Assembly (NCBI RefSeq): GCF_014805625.2
Contig: NW_023998415.1
Span: 30,009,430-30,073,429 of the forward strand
Length of the DNA stretch: 64,000 nucleotides
From: Glossina fuscipes
Taxonomy: Eukaryota; Arthropoda; Insecta; Diptera; Glossinidae
Direction of reading: 5' to 3'
The notes beneath the pieces are model-generated. The model was not told the DNA's origin. It made no database searches and saw only the letters and a list, made by a program, of their open reading frames with translations. Both the position numbers and the translations under genes were made by a program. Below, piece by piece: positions 47,780 to 61,665 of the stretch. The stretch's first letter is position 1. Every line of letters starts with the position of its first letter.

Positions 47780-48540
47780 GCTTCCATGGGAGCCCCTATA
47801 TATGGTGTAGTCTAAAAAAAAAAAAAAAGACTTATGTAATCTAAATTCCCTGTGATTTGAGATCCTAAGGACGAAAAATTTTCATCATAAAATATTAAAA
47901 ATTTATACCGTTTTGACATCTAAAGTCTTCATTTTCATTGGAACTTTTATATATGTTGGGATCTACGAAGTAGACCTATGTGATCCAAATTCGGTGAGGT
48001 GAAGTTTTATACCAATTTATTACTATGAAGGAACAAGATTTTTCGAAAATTAGATCTTTTTCCCAAATAAAAATTTAATTTCCGTAGGAAGGCAAGAGAT
48101 ACAAAAAATTGTCCCATCTGATCCAAAAGTTTTCACACTACTACTCAGCGATTTTTTTGGGGAATTCTGAACATTACAATACATATTTTCTTATAACGAC
48201 TTTCCAAAATGAGGCATTAGATGGGGAGTGATCGAAAAATTAGTCCGATCCCAATCATTTGCATCAGCTTTCGTTCTTGCGACAGAGCACATCAGTGTAC
48301 CAAATTTGATCAAAATATCTTGAAAATTGCTATCACAATTGCTGGTTGAACACAAAAATCTATGGACAGACGGACAGACAAACTCAAATTCAGATTCAGA
48401 ATCATTTTTTGCTTCGATTGGTCTTATAAAAAGTGGGTCATATGTCAGGTCCTTCTGGGTTATGCACACATCTCCGCACAAATTTAATATACCCTGCACC
48501 ACAATACGTGTAATAATAGGTGTATAAAAATGTAATTTTT
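47780..48540. repeat. dispersed repeat family E, long copy
   Basis: CTATGGACAGACGGACAGAC (48360-48379), then GATTCAGAATCATTTTTTGC, CCTTCTGGGTTATGCACACA and AATTTAATATACCCTGCACC form the known end of a widespread fly repeat. A long AT-rich body comes before it. The same ending is seen at 62800-62950 and 53390-53500. The ORF at 48191-48589 (-) falls inside it and is not a gene. Confidence 0.6.
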
Positions 48541-49199
48541 CTTCAAATTTTTCATAATGTCTCACACGAACGCACATGAATGTCTGCACATGTTATGCAT
48601 TGTTTGCTTACCACGTTTGCATGCAACGATAAATATAAATTTTTAAAAGAATTTGTAAAGGGTCTGTCTTTTTTTCTTTTTTTTTTTTTGATCACGTTTC
48701 GCCTAATTTGTTTTACCTTGAGAAATAAGGACTGCACATAAAAAAAATCGTATAAAACAGTTGTTTACCCTTAAGCAGAAAACAAAAGAAAGACATTATG
48801 TTGGCTTGGTATGACTCTACTAACGCTTACGGCTACCATGTGTATGTAAGATTGTAGGAATTGCAAGATATATTTTATTATATTTTTTTTTTCGCAATGA
48901 ATCGATTTAGATAGTTTTTCAACACAACTTGATTGAAAACGGTGTAAAGGGAAGAGAAAAGATTTTGATGTCACATTTGTTCCTCTAAGCGAAGACATGC
49001 TTGCTACGAACGAACTAACGATAGCCGGACAGATCTTTGTGTCATCATTCGTTTCTTCTCTGAGCATTAATTAGGAATTTGTTTAGTTCTTGTTATTTTC
49101 AAAGAGAAGGTGTGGCCAATACTATTCGGGTAACACTTTGAGCTTCTCGGGGTTTTTTTTTAAATTTTTTTTTACCCCACACCACAAGGCTACGTTAAG
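48541..49199. other. gene-free DNA
   Basis: T-rich runs and short ORFs only. Confidence 0.5.
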
Positions 49200-49420
49200 T
49201 TTATGTGAATGTATGGTATACCCAGAAAGACTTACGATAGACCCATTTATTACATCGATCGATCAATTCTGAATGGATATAAGCTTGTTTATTCATTCGT
49301 CCGTCCGTCTTGTTTTCTTGTGTTTAAGCTACAGCGCGCAATTTTTGACATATTTTAACGAAATTGGTGAAGTGACGCGAAAATGGTTCAAATCGTACCA
49401 TTCTCTCGACAACATCCCAT
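49200..49420. repeat. dispersed repeat family F, copy 2
   Basis: ATAGACCCATTTATTACATC, GATCGATCAATTCTGAATGG and CTACAGCGCGCAATTTTTGA match the block at 23640-23860. Confidence 0.5.
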
Positions 49421-50588
49421 ATGTCATCGGTATATCGAAAAGTCGTTATATGCTAAAGCTTCCTCTCCGGGTAATTTCAACTTTAATTATTTAAGGCCTC
49501 TTCAACTAGGTTAACCCTAATTACTACGATACTATCCGCATGACTGTACCCTGCACTAAGGTTCACTATTGTTCGCAAGTCGACCTTCGTGACACTCTGC
49601 TTACGATTATTATCGGTGCAGGCGACTTTGCGAGATCGGAATTTTCGCTGCGAACGCCGTAATGTGTTTGGGTAAGAAAAACGTCAGTAAATGATCAACG
49701 TTATAACCTACAACCGATAGAGAATCTTGATATGATATTTAATTTAGATTTTTAGAAAAATTGTTTGCAACCGTTAATAAAGCAATAAATGTGAGAACAT
49801 GTTCCAGAGCATATATATATATATACCTTTCGGGCTTGCTACTTTAAAAAAGAAATGGTTTATGAAATGAAATTAGATTTGGGTTAAATTTTCGGTAATT
49901 TTTGCAAAAATTTCTCTTAAAATGTGAGGAAATTGAATAACGCTTTCAGCAAAATCTAAATTTAAATGTTAATAGGAAAAGAGCAAGAAAAAATGGCACA
50001 AAGTTATTGCATAAAAATTATTAAGTCAGCTAAGTCAATTTAAACCTAAAGCTTTCGTTTATGCGGCACAAAATACGTGCCGTAGATAATGAAACGATGA
50101 CCGGCAAAGAAATGTACCTGATGCGAAATGTTTTTAGGCTAAGTCGGTCAATTGATAGTTGTAGTAGTTCGTGCGCCACTGTCAAAGTGTAATCTTAGCC
50201 AGAGCAGAGGTGTTTTAAAGGCTTTAAGATGCTTTATTTTTATTATTATTTTTTTATATTTGTTTTTTTGCAAAAAAACTGAAATAAACATTTCAGAAGT
50301 CGAAGGTTGTTTGTTTATGGAATTAAATGGTTTTTATTTTTATTTTTTTTTTATTTTATCAGAATTTTAGTATAACAAATTGCAAAAAGCAACTATATAT
50401 ATATATATATATATATATAGTCTGTCGTTTCTCGTATGACATGGTTAATTTGTGCTTTACAACAAAGCCGTTTTATTTATTTTTATAAATTAGTATATAA
50501 TAGTTACGAAAATGTCACATTTAATAAAATGCGCGAAAAGTATGAAAACAAATTCAAAAAATTGTAAATCCATTGATGATGCTTTACC
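49421..50588. other. gene-free DNA
   Basis: A (TA)n tract lies at 50394-50420 and T runs at 50250-50350. Confidence 0.5.
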
Positions 50589-50692
50589 TGCCGACGCAAC
50601 TTGGAATTGGCGAAAAGATTGACAACAATACATAATATGAAGATATAGATGAGATACAGATTTAAGTTGAACAAAACTAAGCTAAAGTTCAT
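50589..50692 (-). CDS. candidate first coding exon with signal peptide or membrane anchor
   Basis: On the minus strand ATG at 50692 opens MNFSLVLFNLNLYLIYIFIL, followed by a hydrophobic run, and the frame continues ANSKLRRQ up to a strong donor CAG|GTAAAG at 50588. The hydrophobic run is a good signal peptide or signal anchor. The rest of the gene would have to lie below 50500 on the minus strand across a long intron, and no such exon was recognised. Hydrophobic codons arise easily in AT-rich DNA, so the case rests on the signal plus donor. Confidence 0.25.
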
Positions 50693-53329
50693 TTCGTAAG
50701 CTTAGTCAAAATAGGAATATTGTGCGATGAGTTATGAATAACCTGCGTCTTTATAGTAGTTTAAGAATAATGGAATTGAAGAAAAAAAGGAAATGAACAA
50801 AACATGAACAAATACAAATACTAATAGTAATGACAACATTCCAAGAGTACATCCAAGTTTATGCAATTATTTCAATTGGGCGAGAAGGCCTTCATTACAT
50901 CAATTATTCTGCATGAAGTCCTAAACAAGCGATTAATTATAGACTTATCATTTGTTAACCTACTTGAGTAAATTGGGGAAAATTTAAATTGAAACTTCAC
51001 TGGCATATTTAAGCAGAATTAACAAATTATATTGACTATCTCAAGTTAGTGTTTGGAAAAAATTCGATTTCACTGTTGTTTGATGACACTATTGCGAGAA
51101 TTTATTTTGTATATTTTTGTATTTTTTTTATTTTTTTTTATTTTTTTATCACAACCCTTTGACAAAATTTAAATATTCCCCAAGTATTATATTGCATATG
51201 CAATACTAGGGTTTTTATTTTACAGCAATTTTTATATCAAACGTGATCATGAATAAATGTCAACGACAAATACTAAGCGTTTGACGCTGCCTTTGATGTT
51301 AGCACATCTTTGAATAATAAACAATGAGAGAAAACGTGAATCTTTACAAGTATACAAGCGCTGCATGAAACACTAAAGACTATCGTAATTTCGAGAGGAT
51401 ACCGCAAAAATGAATTTAAAAATGGGTGACTGGAGAAGTTGTAAATGAAGCATAAATTTGGTCAAATTCGTATTAGTCGTGCTATAAACTGGCAAAAAAA
51501 TTAATAAACGTTCATCGTTTAACAAGGAAGAAGAACATGCAAACTCATTTGAAAACGCTTAAAAACAGAACAATTTTTAACAACAGCTGGTAATGAAAGG
51601 GGATTCAATTATTTTCCAATGAAAAGGAGTTTTTTTTTTCTTCTCTTTTTGTTATGGCGGATCATTTTTCTGAATTTTACATGTGCTTCAAAAATGTTGT
51701 CTCCGTTTGTAGAATATGGCAAAACTATGTCATAGTTACGAGTATAGCAAAATTCCTCCTATGACTTATTAATCGCTGTAACAGACAAACAAAAAAAAGA
51801 AGAAATGAATTTTTTTCACAATTTTTTTTCGAATAAAAGGCAAGGAAACAGTTTAATGATATAACGGGACGTTGTTAGGCATCATAAAAAAAAAAAAAAT
51901 TGCTTTGAAAAAATTAATGAAAAAAAATCAACACAGCAATCATTTTCTGGACACGTCTTCAGCGCAAGAGGCTAGGCGGAACGGACTGTATTTAGTGAAA
52001 ATTTATATTAAAAAAAAAGAATGACATGATCTACATACGTATATCTAGTGAATCATGTGGAATTTTTTAGAAATATTAATTTCGATGTAATTGGTAAGCG
52101 TTTTGATGAAAGACTTCAATTTTCTACTGAAAATAGGGCACTCTTCTATTAATAAAAAATGCTTAGATTAATTTTCCGCAAATCATCGCCCGACAATGTT
52201 GCTTTAAAGATGCTCTACAAAATTCGAATGAAATCAATGCAAATTCATTGAATTATACTGCGTGCAGCTCAGTCACAAAAACGATGCTTCGAGATATACG
52301 CCATTCAAACTTTGACATGGATTTTTTTTCAAATGTTTGCCATTAGCTTTCAATCCTAACATCATAAAAATCTCTCGTCTCGTTTTCTTTTCTCGTCGAG
52401 TTTTCTTTCCAACGTTCTTCATAGAATCGCACGTTTCATTCATACTTTACTTATTGTGTAGTGACCGAGGAAATGACAGCAAAATGTGTGAATCTATAGC
52501 CGAACTACTATAGCTACTATTGAAAATTGCATTCCAAACTTCATTCTTGGCGCAAGCATTAACATTTTTTAAAATTTAAAGTTTTCAGCCTCATATATTT
52601 ATTTTATGGTTAGGGTCGATGCAGCTATTTTTTTTGTTTGGAAATGCTTTTCAATTTTTGGCGTATTGAAGATGCTAGAATTAGAGAAACTAAAAATACA
52701 CAAGTGAAATATTACGCAACAACTTCCCGGTAGAGAGATTCGTTTCACATAGGTATTTTTAACATAACGTTGGGGGAAAGACTTTGAAATTTTCAAGGAA
52801 AAAATTGTTAATGAATAGTAAATTGTTGTTTACCACATATCCCTGAAGGTTCAAAGTATCTATTAAACCAATAAAAAAAAAAAAATGTTTTTTGTGAAAA
52901 ATTCGTAATGGCTTTGTCCCTCAAGAAAACGATATACACACACATTTAGGGTAATTGCAATTTTGTTAACATTCTGGTCAGATGGAAAACATGCAATGCG
53001 GTTGAGCTGCTCGTTTTTCTTAATTTGTATGTCACTCATACGCCATGTTACATACATTATTATGCTATTCATTACTTCTCATTAGCAAACGAGAAAGAAT
53101 TCTTCTGCCACACAATTCACACAATATATGCAAAACATTTTGGTTTTAATTTTAATTTATATATTGCATGTTTTACGGGGCAGAATAAAAAATATATTAC
53201 CTTAGATTTGTTATACGTTTGTTATGCGAAACAATACCTATTACAGATAAATCCGTTAGCTGTCTGAGGAAGTGTGGAGAGATAATTAATCGCAAATTTT
53301 TATTTTCCATTGCCATTGTCAGATTGAGT
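50693..53329. other. gene-free DNA
   Basis: AT-rich with T and A runs (51121-51147 and 51885-51899). No gene or repeat family recognised. Confidence 0.5.
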
Positions 53330-53500
53330 TTCAAAAATAAGTAAACTTTAGTAAATGTATCAAAAATTTTCGACGTTTGGGCTAAACAAATACATTGATG
53401 GATAGACAGACGGGCAGAGATACTTAAATTGATTCAGAAAATTATTCTGACAAGACGTAGTTTGTGTCAGTATAAGTAATGTATATGCCTCTTGGCATAT
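53330..53500. repeat. dispersed repeat family E, end fragment
   Basis: ATGGATAGACAGACGGGCAG, TTAAATTGATTCAGAAAATT and then ATATGCCTCTTGGCATATAA, similar to the end of family E. Confidence 0.5.
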
Positions 53501-53507
53501 AAACTTA

Positions 53508-53686
53508 TTATTATTATTATGATAACTAGTTCAGCGGGTGAAATAAATTTGCAAGATTAAATACTTAAAACACTAGCATTTAAGCGCTAAAGGCTTTATT
53601 GAAAACTCTACCGCACTTGAGATTTGAACTCATGACCATTGAGTTGTTAGTCGAGATCCTTTGCCTACTTGACGACTCAGGCAGAT
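53508..53686 (-). mobile_element. SINE family A, inverted full-length copy
   Basis: The reverse complement begins CTGCCTGAGTCGTCAAGTAG, then AAGGATCTCGACTAACAACT, the B box in GAGTTCAAATCTCAAGTGCG and GTAGAGTTTTCAATAAAGCC. It ends in ATAATAATAAT (53508-53520 on +). This matches 63545-63727 over its length. Confidence 0.8.
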
Positions 53687-54747
53687 TCGTAGAAATTTAA
53701 TTTTGTACACTATTACCGCGAACACTGTAAGTTGTAAACTTTGTATATTTCACATATATCGCTATGTACGTAATTCCATTTTCAAATAAGTTATGATTTG
53801 CGTTTTATTTGAAAGTAAAATTGTTCTTTGTCAATGAACAATGTTAGGAAGCGAATTCTTCATTGAATCTTTTACCACTTTTTGATCAATAAGTTGTGCT
53901 TTGGTTCCTGTTCTAACTCGGCTGCGTATTTGAATGAAAGTTTAGAGCCATTGCGTGAGCAAAAATCGGGCTATCTAAGATTCGTGTAAAAAATTCTTGC
54001 TAGAAATGCATTGTCACGCTTAAGAAGTATCGTAACTAAGTAGAATTTAAAAGTTTGAAAAACAAATATAATTCAGTTTTTCAGAGAATTGTGAAATCAT
54101 TCAAGAAATCGTGTAAAAAACATTGGATCCCTAATTCATATATCCCAAGTATTTGGTAAAATTTATTATTTGAAAGATTATTTTAATTTATGTAATCTTT
54201 TCGTATTGATAGCCTTACCTATAGTAGATATAAAAAATTTATCTGAAATCTAATATGCACAGAATGAAAGTACTTTTGATTTCTTGGCCACTTCTTGACC
54301 TAAAATTTAGCAAGCTTCTTGTGGGCTTTTTATTTCGCTAAGATTTTAGGATACGATTTATTGCAATTTCGTTCGAAAAGAATACACAAACGTTTTATAA
54401 TATTCTTGAAAGTAACAGTTGGAAGTAAATAAAAAAAATTAAGTTATAACGGAATTAAATGCAATTTTAAAAGTTTTTAATAACCATTTTCTGTTTCCCA
54501 TTTGGAGCGACTATTTTACATGCAGTGACTTGACCGTAATAGACAAGATTATGATGCAAACGAATTATTTTTCAACTGACTTTTACAGTATATTTTGCTT
54601 TTCAACAAATCAAAAAAAAAAAAAAAAAAAAAATCGCATAACTTAGTGAAGCGCTAGGCTTTGTTATTCGGGTAATTCGCTCTTCATTTCCATAAAAATA
54701 CGCTATGTATGTTGAGGGTATGACAAGTTCATAATACAAAACGACCC
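53687..54747. other. gene-free DNA
   Basis: AT-rich; a long A run lies at 54612-54633. No gene recognised. Confidence 0.5.
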
Positions 54748-55560
54748 TACGTAGACTTATCTTTTCTTATAACAATCGATTGGGAAGATTTTTAAACATA
54801 TTTGTCCGTCTTTCCGTTTCCCCATTTGTGATCTTAAGTCTGTCATAGGTGTTCTTTTGAGATATTTCGATTAAATTTACTATACTAACATATTTTGATC
54901 TAACGCCGAACATTATTGAAAATGGATTGGATCGGATCTGCTTTATGACCACTTTCCATGCAACCAGCAATTTAGAAAAAATGTTTTATATACGAAAAAA
55001 TTGCTATTCTTAAGCTTTTCCCGACAAAATTCTATGGGAAGGTGCATTCAAGTATACCCAGTAAATTGGATCGGATGAAGCTATTTTTTTTTGAGTCCTC
55101 CTGCACAGAAGAACTTCTACGAAATATACGCCTGTATATAACAACAAGATCTAATTCTTAATTTTTTTTATGATAGAAATGGTTTTCAAGAATCGATTTG
55201 ATATATAAATTTGTTATGATAAGTTTGCACTACTTAGGTACATTTTCCGGGTTTCTTCCCGTATAAGGATTCTCATAGAAAGTCAGTCTGTATATGTCAT
55301 CAAAGCGTAATTTTTGGTATTTTATGACGAAAATTGATGAAAGATAATACATTTTTTTGATCAAAAAAATTGACTTTATCAAGTCTAAAATACATTGGTT
55401 CAAATTTTCGAATCTTTCCCCTTACAAGAATTCGTATGAAAAGTAAGAATTTACATACCGCAACCAGGTATAATTTTTGGCATTTTATGGCAAATATAAG
55501 TGAGAGCTCGTGTTTTCCCAAATAGCATTGCTGATCAGCTTTGCCCGACTACAACGTTTT
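54748..55560. repeat. dispersed repeat family D
   Basis: TTTGTCCGTCTTTCCGTTTC, TGTCATAGGTGTTCTTTTGA, ATTATTGAAAATGGATTGGA and the ending GCTTTGCCCGACTACAACG are the wording of a common fly repeat with repeated -ATTTTTGG-ATTTTATG- pieces (55310 and 55472). ORFs inside (54767-54970, 55300-55521) are by-products. Confidence 0.5.
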
Positions 55561-57357
55561 AAATTGTTTTAATTTCAAAAGAAAAAAAAAAAGAAAATTT
55601 ATTTTGAAACTCTGCATATAAGTACAGCAGGGAAAATGTTTTATTTTTGAAATGAAATTATTATTCTTTCCACGTTTGCATGCCTATAAAAAAGGACTTT
55701 TTTCGTTGCTCACATAAAAATGTTTGTTGATAATACAAAAAAATTTCTCCTTTCCGTTTGTTATGAGCATAGAAGAGTGCACAACTGATTCGTTATTTTT
55801 ATATCAGACAGAATTACTAATTCTGACTTTCTAACTATCGCTTTCATTGTTGACATTGTTGGTAAATTTTCGCTGAAGAGGGTTAAATTTCCCGCAAGTG
55901 CATGACTAAATGTGAAAAATATTCGGCTGCGCGGCATAACAAAATATGCGAAACCTTCAAATGCGTTAAGACAATTAGCGAAAATCTATAAACCAAGCAA
56001 ACGAGTCCTGTACATAAGTTTTTTGTGTACACATGTACAATGATTTTAGAATGAAAGGAACAGACAGACACCTTTAACAGACTATTTTAACATGAAGATT
56101 CAGTCACACATGGTTTACAAGGTCTTAAAAAGAGCAGAACAATGCAATCAGAATATTGTGGGAAGAAAAAATATATCTCTCAGAGCTCAGAAATATCGGG
56201 GCAAGAGCGAAAATAGACTTGAGTATCATGCAAGACATTAACGTTATTCAAGGGCAAATCAATTTGACTCAGCTATTTTAGAAACACAGAATAAAATGCT
56301 AATCGCTCGAAAATAATTATGTGTGTAAGACGAACTCTGTTTAGAAATAGATCTTATTTGCACTATTTTCTACCATCATTCAGGAAATTCAGAGTTCATA
56401 AGTATGCTATTGATAATGCATTTTTAGATGGTCCAATAGGAGGAGAAAGATGATCATCATCATCATCAAGCTATTTAATGATTTTAAAGCAATGTTCATT
56501 CAAAATAAATTATTCGCAGCCAACATATGACTGTAAAAATTAACTGACTTCCATTAGATAATAGAGAATTTATAATTTAAATATAATCAGTTGTGAGAGG
56601 TATTACCAAGTATTCATCACGATATGTGCGTGCAGAACCAAGAAGCACATACACATATATACGCAATTACGCAAGTATTATATATGAGAATGAGAAGCAA
56701 AAAAGCAAACATTTGCGTTAATCGATGCAATTTTTAACCGTGTCTTCAGTATCCGCGACTATGTCGAACACATAATAGCTATTGTTGTATATTTGACACG
56801 GTGTACATAAGGGATTGGGAAGGTCGTATTTAGTGTGTCGTTATTATAACGTGATGGCTATATAAAGTCGAGTACACTTAATACAGCCATTGAAAGGAAC
56901 ATTACCTAGAGAGTCACATAGCGTCCCGTATTAACTTAACCCATAAATCAAACACCTAAGCATTCGCAGCCTTTTCTTAAAGTGGACAGTTCGATTCATC
57001 TTAACCTACATCACGCAGCGGAGACGATAAAAGTTTCTATGCAATCGAATCAATAAGGCATCTATAGTTAGATGGCCAAACAACTGTAGTATACACTAAA
57101 AGGAGGTCTAACTAGAATCACACCAGAGAGGGGGTTAGCATCTACTTTAGAGACACAATAGTTAGGAAATTCTCTACACTAGTTTTTCATCATTGAATCA
57201 TTAAAGCGATTTTTCTTTATTAAAAATGTATTTTAATATTTCGAGTAGAACCGAACCCAATATCTAGATCTTTAAAACCGGAGACATTTGCAGACATCAA
57301 TCTACCAATCTATTAATTATACACAATAAAGTTTCGCGTCGCGAGAAGGACAACTTT
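55561..57357. other. gene-free DNA
   Basis: No coding feature; a short ATC repeat lies at 56453-56468. Confidence 0.5.
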
Positions 57358-57620
57358 TTAGGTAAATTTAACAACAAGCCATTGGTGGAACACGAAATAG
57401 ATATCACGTTCAGATGAAACTGGATTAAAGGATGCCCTTTCTATAACGGAGTCTAATGAATACAAAATAACATAACATTGTTGGCATACATCAGTTTTAT
57501 GAACGAATGTACGAAAATCATTAATAAATAAGACAAATGATAGGGGACCAAAGTGACGCACTCCATTGGGTAACACCAGACGGCATGGAAATATTGCAAG
57601 AGAAAGCTGAGTTTAAACAA
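57358..57620 (-). pseudogene. LINE reverse transcriptase remnant
   Basis: On the minus strand a frame holds GVRHFGPLSFVLFINDFRTF, the fly non-LTR reverse transcriptase motif normally close to GVPQGSHLGPLLFVLFINDI, followed by CQQCYVILYSLDSV in the position of the YADD box and ERDIYFVFHQWLVVKF at the end. Just upstream, in another frame, ISMPSGVTQ matches the start of the same motif, so there is a frameshift at the glycine. The catalytic YADD is not preserved. Clearly inactive; jockey-like by wording. Confidence 0.6.
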
Positions 57621-58189
57621 TGTTTTTTGACTTCGACCTTTAAGATAGCATTTAAGTCAGGAGACCATGCTTCCAATGCATAGAATGCATTGCATCAACG
57701 CGAACAGAACGTGAGTGATGAAATGAAAAAATCACTTCCGACGATGAGAAATCGAATTTACATTTAGAATAGACAGACATCGATAGATGGGTGGAGAGGA
57801 AAGTTATACAAAACTAAACGATAATGCAGAGAAGAACAATTTTATAAATATCTTGCAATTAATTACAAGGACTCTAATCTTGAAAATGAGAACAAAGTGA
57901 TCGAAAATCACAGATGTTTGATTGAAAAGGAGGCAAAACGTGAATTTTGTTTAATTAATGTCAACAATGAAAGCCTATTTGCACGTTAATTGAATAAACA
58001 GGATTCTATTGAAATTTACAAAATCATTTGTTTGACGAGATAAGTTTAATTTAATAGATTGACGCCCACTTCAACATACTATATATAGTATGAGGAAGAA
58101 TTTCTCTTCTCTTAAGCTGAACCATAACAAATATTAATTTCATCTAATTAAAGTTCATTTATTAACGCTTAACGCTACTTGAATGTGTG
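57621..58189. other. gene-free DNA
   Basis: Possibly further decayed LINE sequence next to the remnant, but no domain was recognised. Confidence 0.4.
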
Positions 58190-58193
58190 TTTC

Positions 58194-58199
58194 ATAGTG

Positions 58200-58251
<52 letters not shown>

Positions 58252-58257
58252 CGTGCG
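58194..58257. repeat. (GT)n microsatellite
   Basis: A run of about 30 GT units with GC interruptions at both ends. Confidence 0.95.
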
Positions 58258-60352
58258 CAGCATAGAAAGTAAATTACAAAAAGATTAATCTCACGCACTG
58301 TCAAACACCACTTAAAGGATTTACTTATTTGACAAAAACATTTATTTTGACATTACACTCAATTGCAGAGCTGCTTGAACGTGGCGTAAATCAATCAAGT
58401 GTGCCATGTCGACACGTTGGACTAACTGTACTAATTTAAAACACACTAATTGCAAAAACAATTTGTTTTACTTTCATTCATTCGTTTTTCTTTTGTTTTC
58501 GCTCTTATTTAAATACCCTTAACCAGTTCGCCTAAGATGATGCTTTATTCCACATACAGGGCGCAACCACAAACTGATGAGATTTTAATTTAGCAAAATG
58601 GAACTTGTTGTCAAGACCCGTATTAACCCGTCATAAAACACGAAAAAATTAGACTTTGTTGCCATAATTAATGGCTTACTTTTCCTGGGCAATCTTGTCT
58701 TGGGATGGGATTCAAAAACATAGAGAGTTCTTTAGCCAAGCTTTGATACAGTTAAGATTAATTCTCATCATAAGATCAAAAAAAAAACAACTTTTGCGCC
58801 ATATAAATATTTTGTTTTCCTTAGAATCCCTTGTACCAGATGGTGTGCGAGAATAGAGATAAGTCGGGATAAGTTCTATATTCAATTTTCACTATAGATC
58901 AATTCATCCAGCGAATCCTTCACATCGGTTAATTATGCCGATATGTGATCACTCAGCGAGTTTTGTTGAGAAATTTTGAAAATTGCAAACTTTTTTCTAA
59001 AATGGAAAATAGTCGTAAAACTGATTTAACTCAATCCAATTTTCATAGGTTTCGTCCCTCGGCATGTAGATTAAATATAAAAATATATATGGATACACGG
59101 ATAAAAGGGACTTGACTAAATCAGTCATTCTGTGAATCGATCGATATATAATAAAAAAAGATGGCTCTGTTTTAACCCTTTCTGGATGTTATATATAATC
59201 GCGCAAAACTTCAAGTACTCGGCACGACAGTTGGTGTTGTTTACAAAAATTTGCATTTCATAAAAAAAAAAATTCGTTTCTTTTTTCTAGACGTGACCTT
59301 CAGACCACACTCGTATCGTATACTCAGAGTAATAAATTAAAGATTTCCTAAAAATATGGCCCAAAAGATAGTAATCATCTAGATCTTTGATTCAGGATAT
59401 ATTGAGTTTGCATGCAAAGCGGATTTTTTTTTCTTTTTTTTTGTACTAATCGAAGCAGAATTATTTGATGATTTTGGTCCGATGCGCATTTTCGCATCGT
59501 ATTCTTTCTTGAAACGAAATATGTCAGTGCACGTTTCATTCATGTCAATTCATCAAAATATATCGATTGTTACGGTCTATGTGTTGCCCATTTAAACTGG
59601 GCATGGACGAACATTGAGCGATACGGATCGTTTTAAAAAATAATGATTTTCAATAAATTGACTCTTTGTGAGGTCGTTGTGAAAGAAGCATACATTCGAT
59701 CAAACTTAATATATAGCCGTGTGAGCAGAAAATAAGCTGACGTTAATTAATTCATTCAGGAGTTTTCTTAAATTTTGTCTATCATTGCGAAAATGCTATC
59801 AACTGACTACGCACAAATTATAAAATGAATGCCCTATTTGACATTGAATTTGCAAAAAAGCTGCTATGCTCTGTGTGTGTGTGTGTACGATAAAGTTTAA
59901 ATGACTTAACGCTCTCTTTACCCTGAATACGTCAATATTTAAGCATGACTTACGCGACATGCCAATGTATGTAATACAAAAACAAAAACAAAAAAAAAAA
60001 AACAAAAACAAAAAAAAAAAGAAAAAGAAAAAGTACATGTACATGCTCTTAGAAATACAATGCCAAGGCTTCATTAAATATTCATTAATGTGCACTAATT
60101 TAAGCGCATTAAGTGGTTCTCATTTTATTTTTCAAACTTCACATACTTCAGAAGACGAAGATGGAAACTAAAAGTGCACGAAGAAGTTTGATTGGTCTGA
60201 TTAAAACGTCAAGTTGAACTTTGAACTAAAAATGAAGACTTTGTTAAAGAACACTATTTAATGAAAATTAAATTTCATGTCGAAAGTTATGCGCTGGACG
60301 CGTCGCACATCTACATACATATATAAGTTGAAATTGTGCAAAAGAGAGATTT

Positions 60353-60393
<41 letters not shown>
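58258..60393. other. gene-free DNA with dispersed-repeat debris
   Basis: 58860-59200 (ACTCAGCGAGTTTTGTTGAG, AAATTTTGAAAATTGCAAAC) resembles the body of family E. (GT)n at 59873-59886 and A-rich tracts at 59978-60032 are low complexity. Confidence 0.45.
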
Positions 60394-60493
60394 NNNNNNN
60401 NNNNNNNNNNNNNNNNNNNNNNNNNNNNNNNNNNNNNNNNNNNNNNNNNNNNNNNNNNNNNNNNNNNNNNNNNNNNNNNNNNNNNNNNNNNNN
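60394..60493. other. assembly gap (100 N) inside a poly-T tract
   Basis: One hundred N flanked by at least 39 T (60355-60393) on the left and 44 T (60494-60537) on the right. The round number suggests a gap of unknown true size. The ORFs crossing it are meaningless. Confidence 0.98.
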
Positions 60494-60537
<44 letters not shown>

Positions 60538-60539
<2 letters not shown>

Positions 60540-61624
60540 TATTGCTCTGCTTTAATTTAGTACAAGTCAAAGAACTCAAACGGATTATATAGTAAGCATA
60601 GAAAATTACGTTGGTTTCACTTTTAAGTGTTTTTTTTTTTTTTTTTAAGTTTTTGTTTACTTTCATCTACTTCTGTAGATTCTGCTGTAACGATAAAAGG
60701 CCTTCTGCTTTTCTGCTCGTTTACCAAAGTAAAGCTGCTCTCATGAAAAGTTTCGAGGGTAGTTATGTGTTTCTTTTGCTAAGTCGTGCATATATATACT
60801 GTAAAATTTTTGCATCGCATATCATATCCAACGTGCGCTAACGTGCGTAAGCTAAAAAGTATTGAAATTGAAAATTGATGATATTTTTTTTTTTTTGGTT
60901 TCGAAAATGTCTCGCTATTTTAGAATTTCTTTGTGTTTTCTTCATTAAATTGCGATCCATGGGTCCGTAGATCGCAAATTATCGACAGTGATTAGAGAGT
61001 TTCTCCAGAGATGGTATCAACTTGTACCTATACAAAAGGGTGATATATGTACGATCAGCAAAAAAGCCTAACTACCAGGCATTTTAAATATCGTTGTTTT
61101 ACATAACCTAAATATTTTTGATCAGAAAATTCATCGAACATGCTTCTTGGGCAAGTTGTGCAAAGTCTTTTTCATCGATCTATCTATCTATGCGTGTATT
61201 TTTCTTGCAAGTTGCACTCTCTCCCCTGGTTACGTATTCCTTCGTATTCCATTTCATTCGGCGGCTTACTACACAAGTATGGAAATAAAATAAAAGTATA
61301 AAGTATTTGAGGTGTCATCTTTTCATCAAAGAAAAGCCATCGTCGATTCGGTGGGTTTATCCTTCCTTTATCGAGCATCAGTTTGTAGACAACTGTATGC
61401 AACGGGTCGTTAAGCTTTATCTTGTAAAAATTTCACCTTTTAATTTTTTTTTGTATACCGACAATTGTTTTTACGCGTTAACTGAAATCCAGATTGATAT
61501 GCTGCGGTTCACATAATCGCACACTTACGATGTTCATAGAAGAACCAAAAGGCTTAACACTTTTTATGTATCAATATTTAAACAAATATATTAGTTTTGT
61601 TAGAGCATATTTCTGTTGGTATGT

Positions 61625-61665
<41 letters not shown>

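Noticed and set aside
48191..48589. 132-codon minus-strand ORF
   Set aside because: It lies inside dispersed repeat family E, which recurs elsewhere without the ORF.
60268..60666. Lys- or Phe-rich ORFs across the gap
   Set aside because: They are poly-A/T plus N and carry no information.
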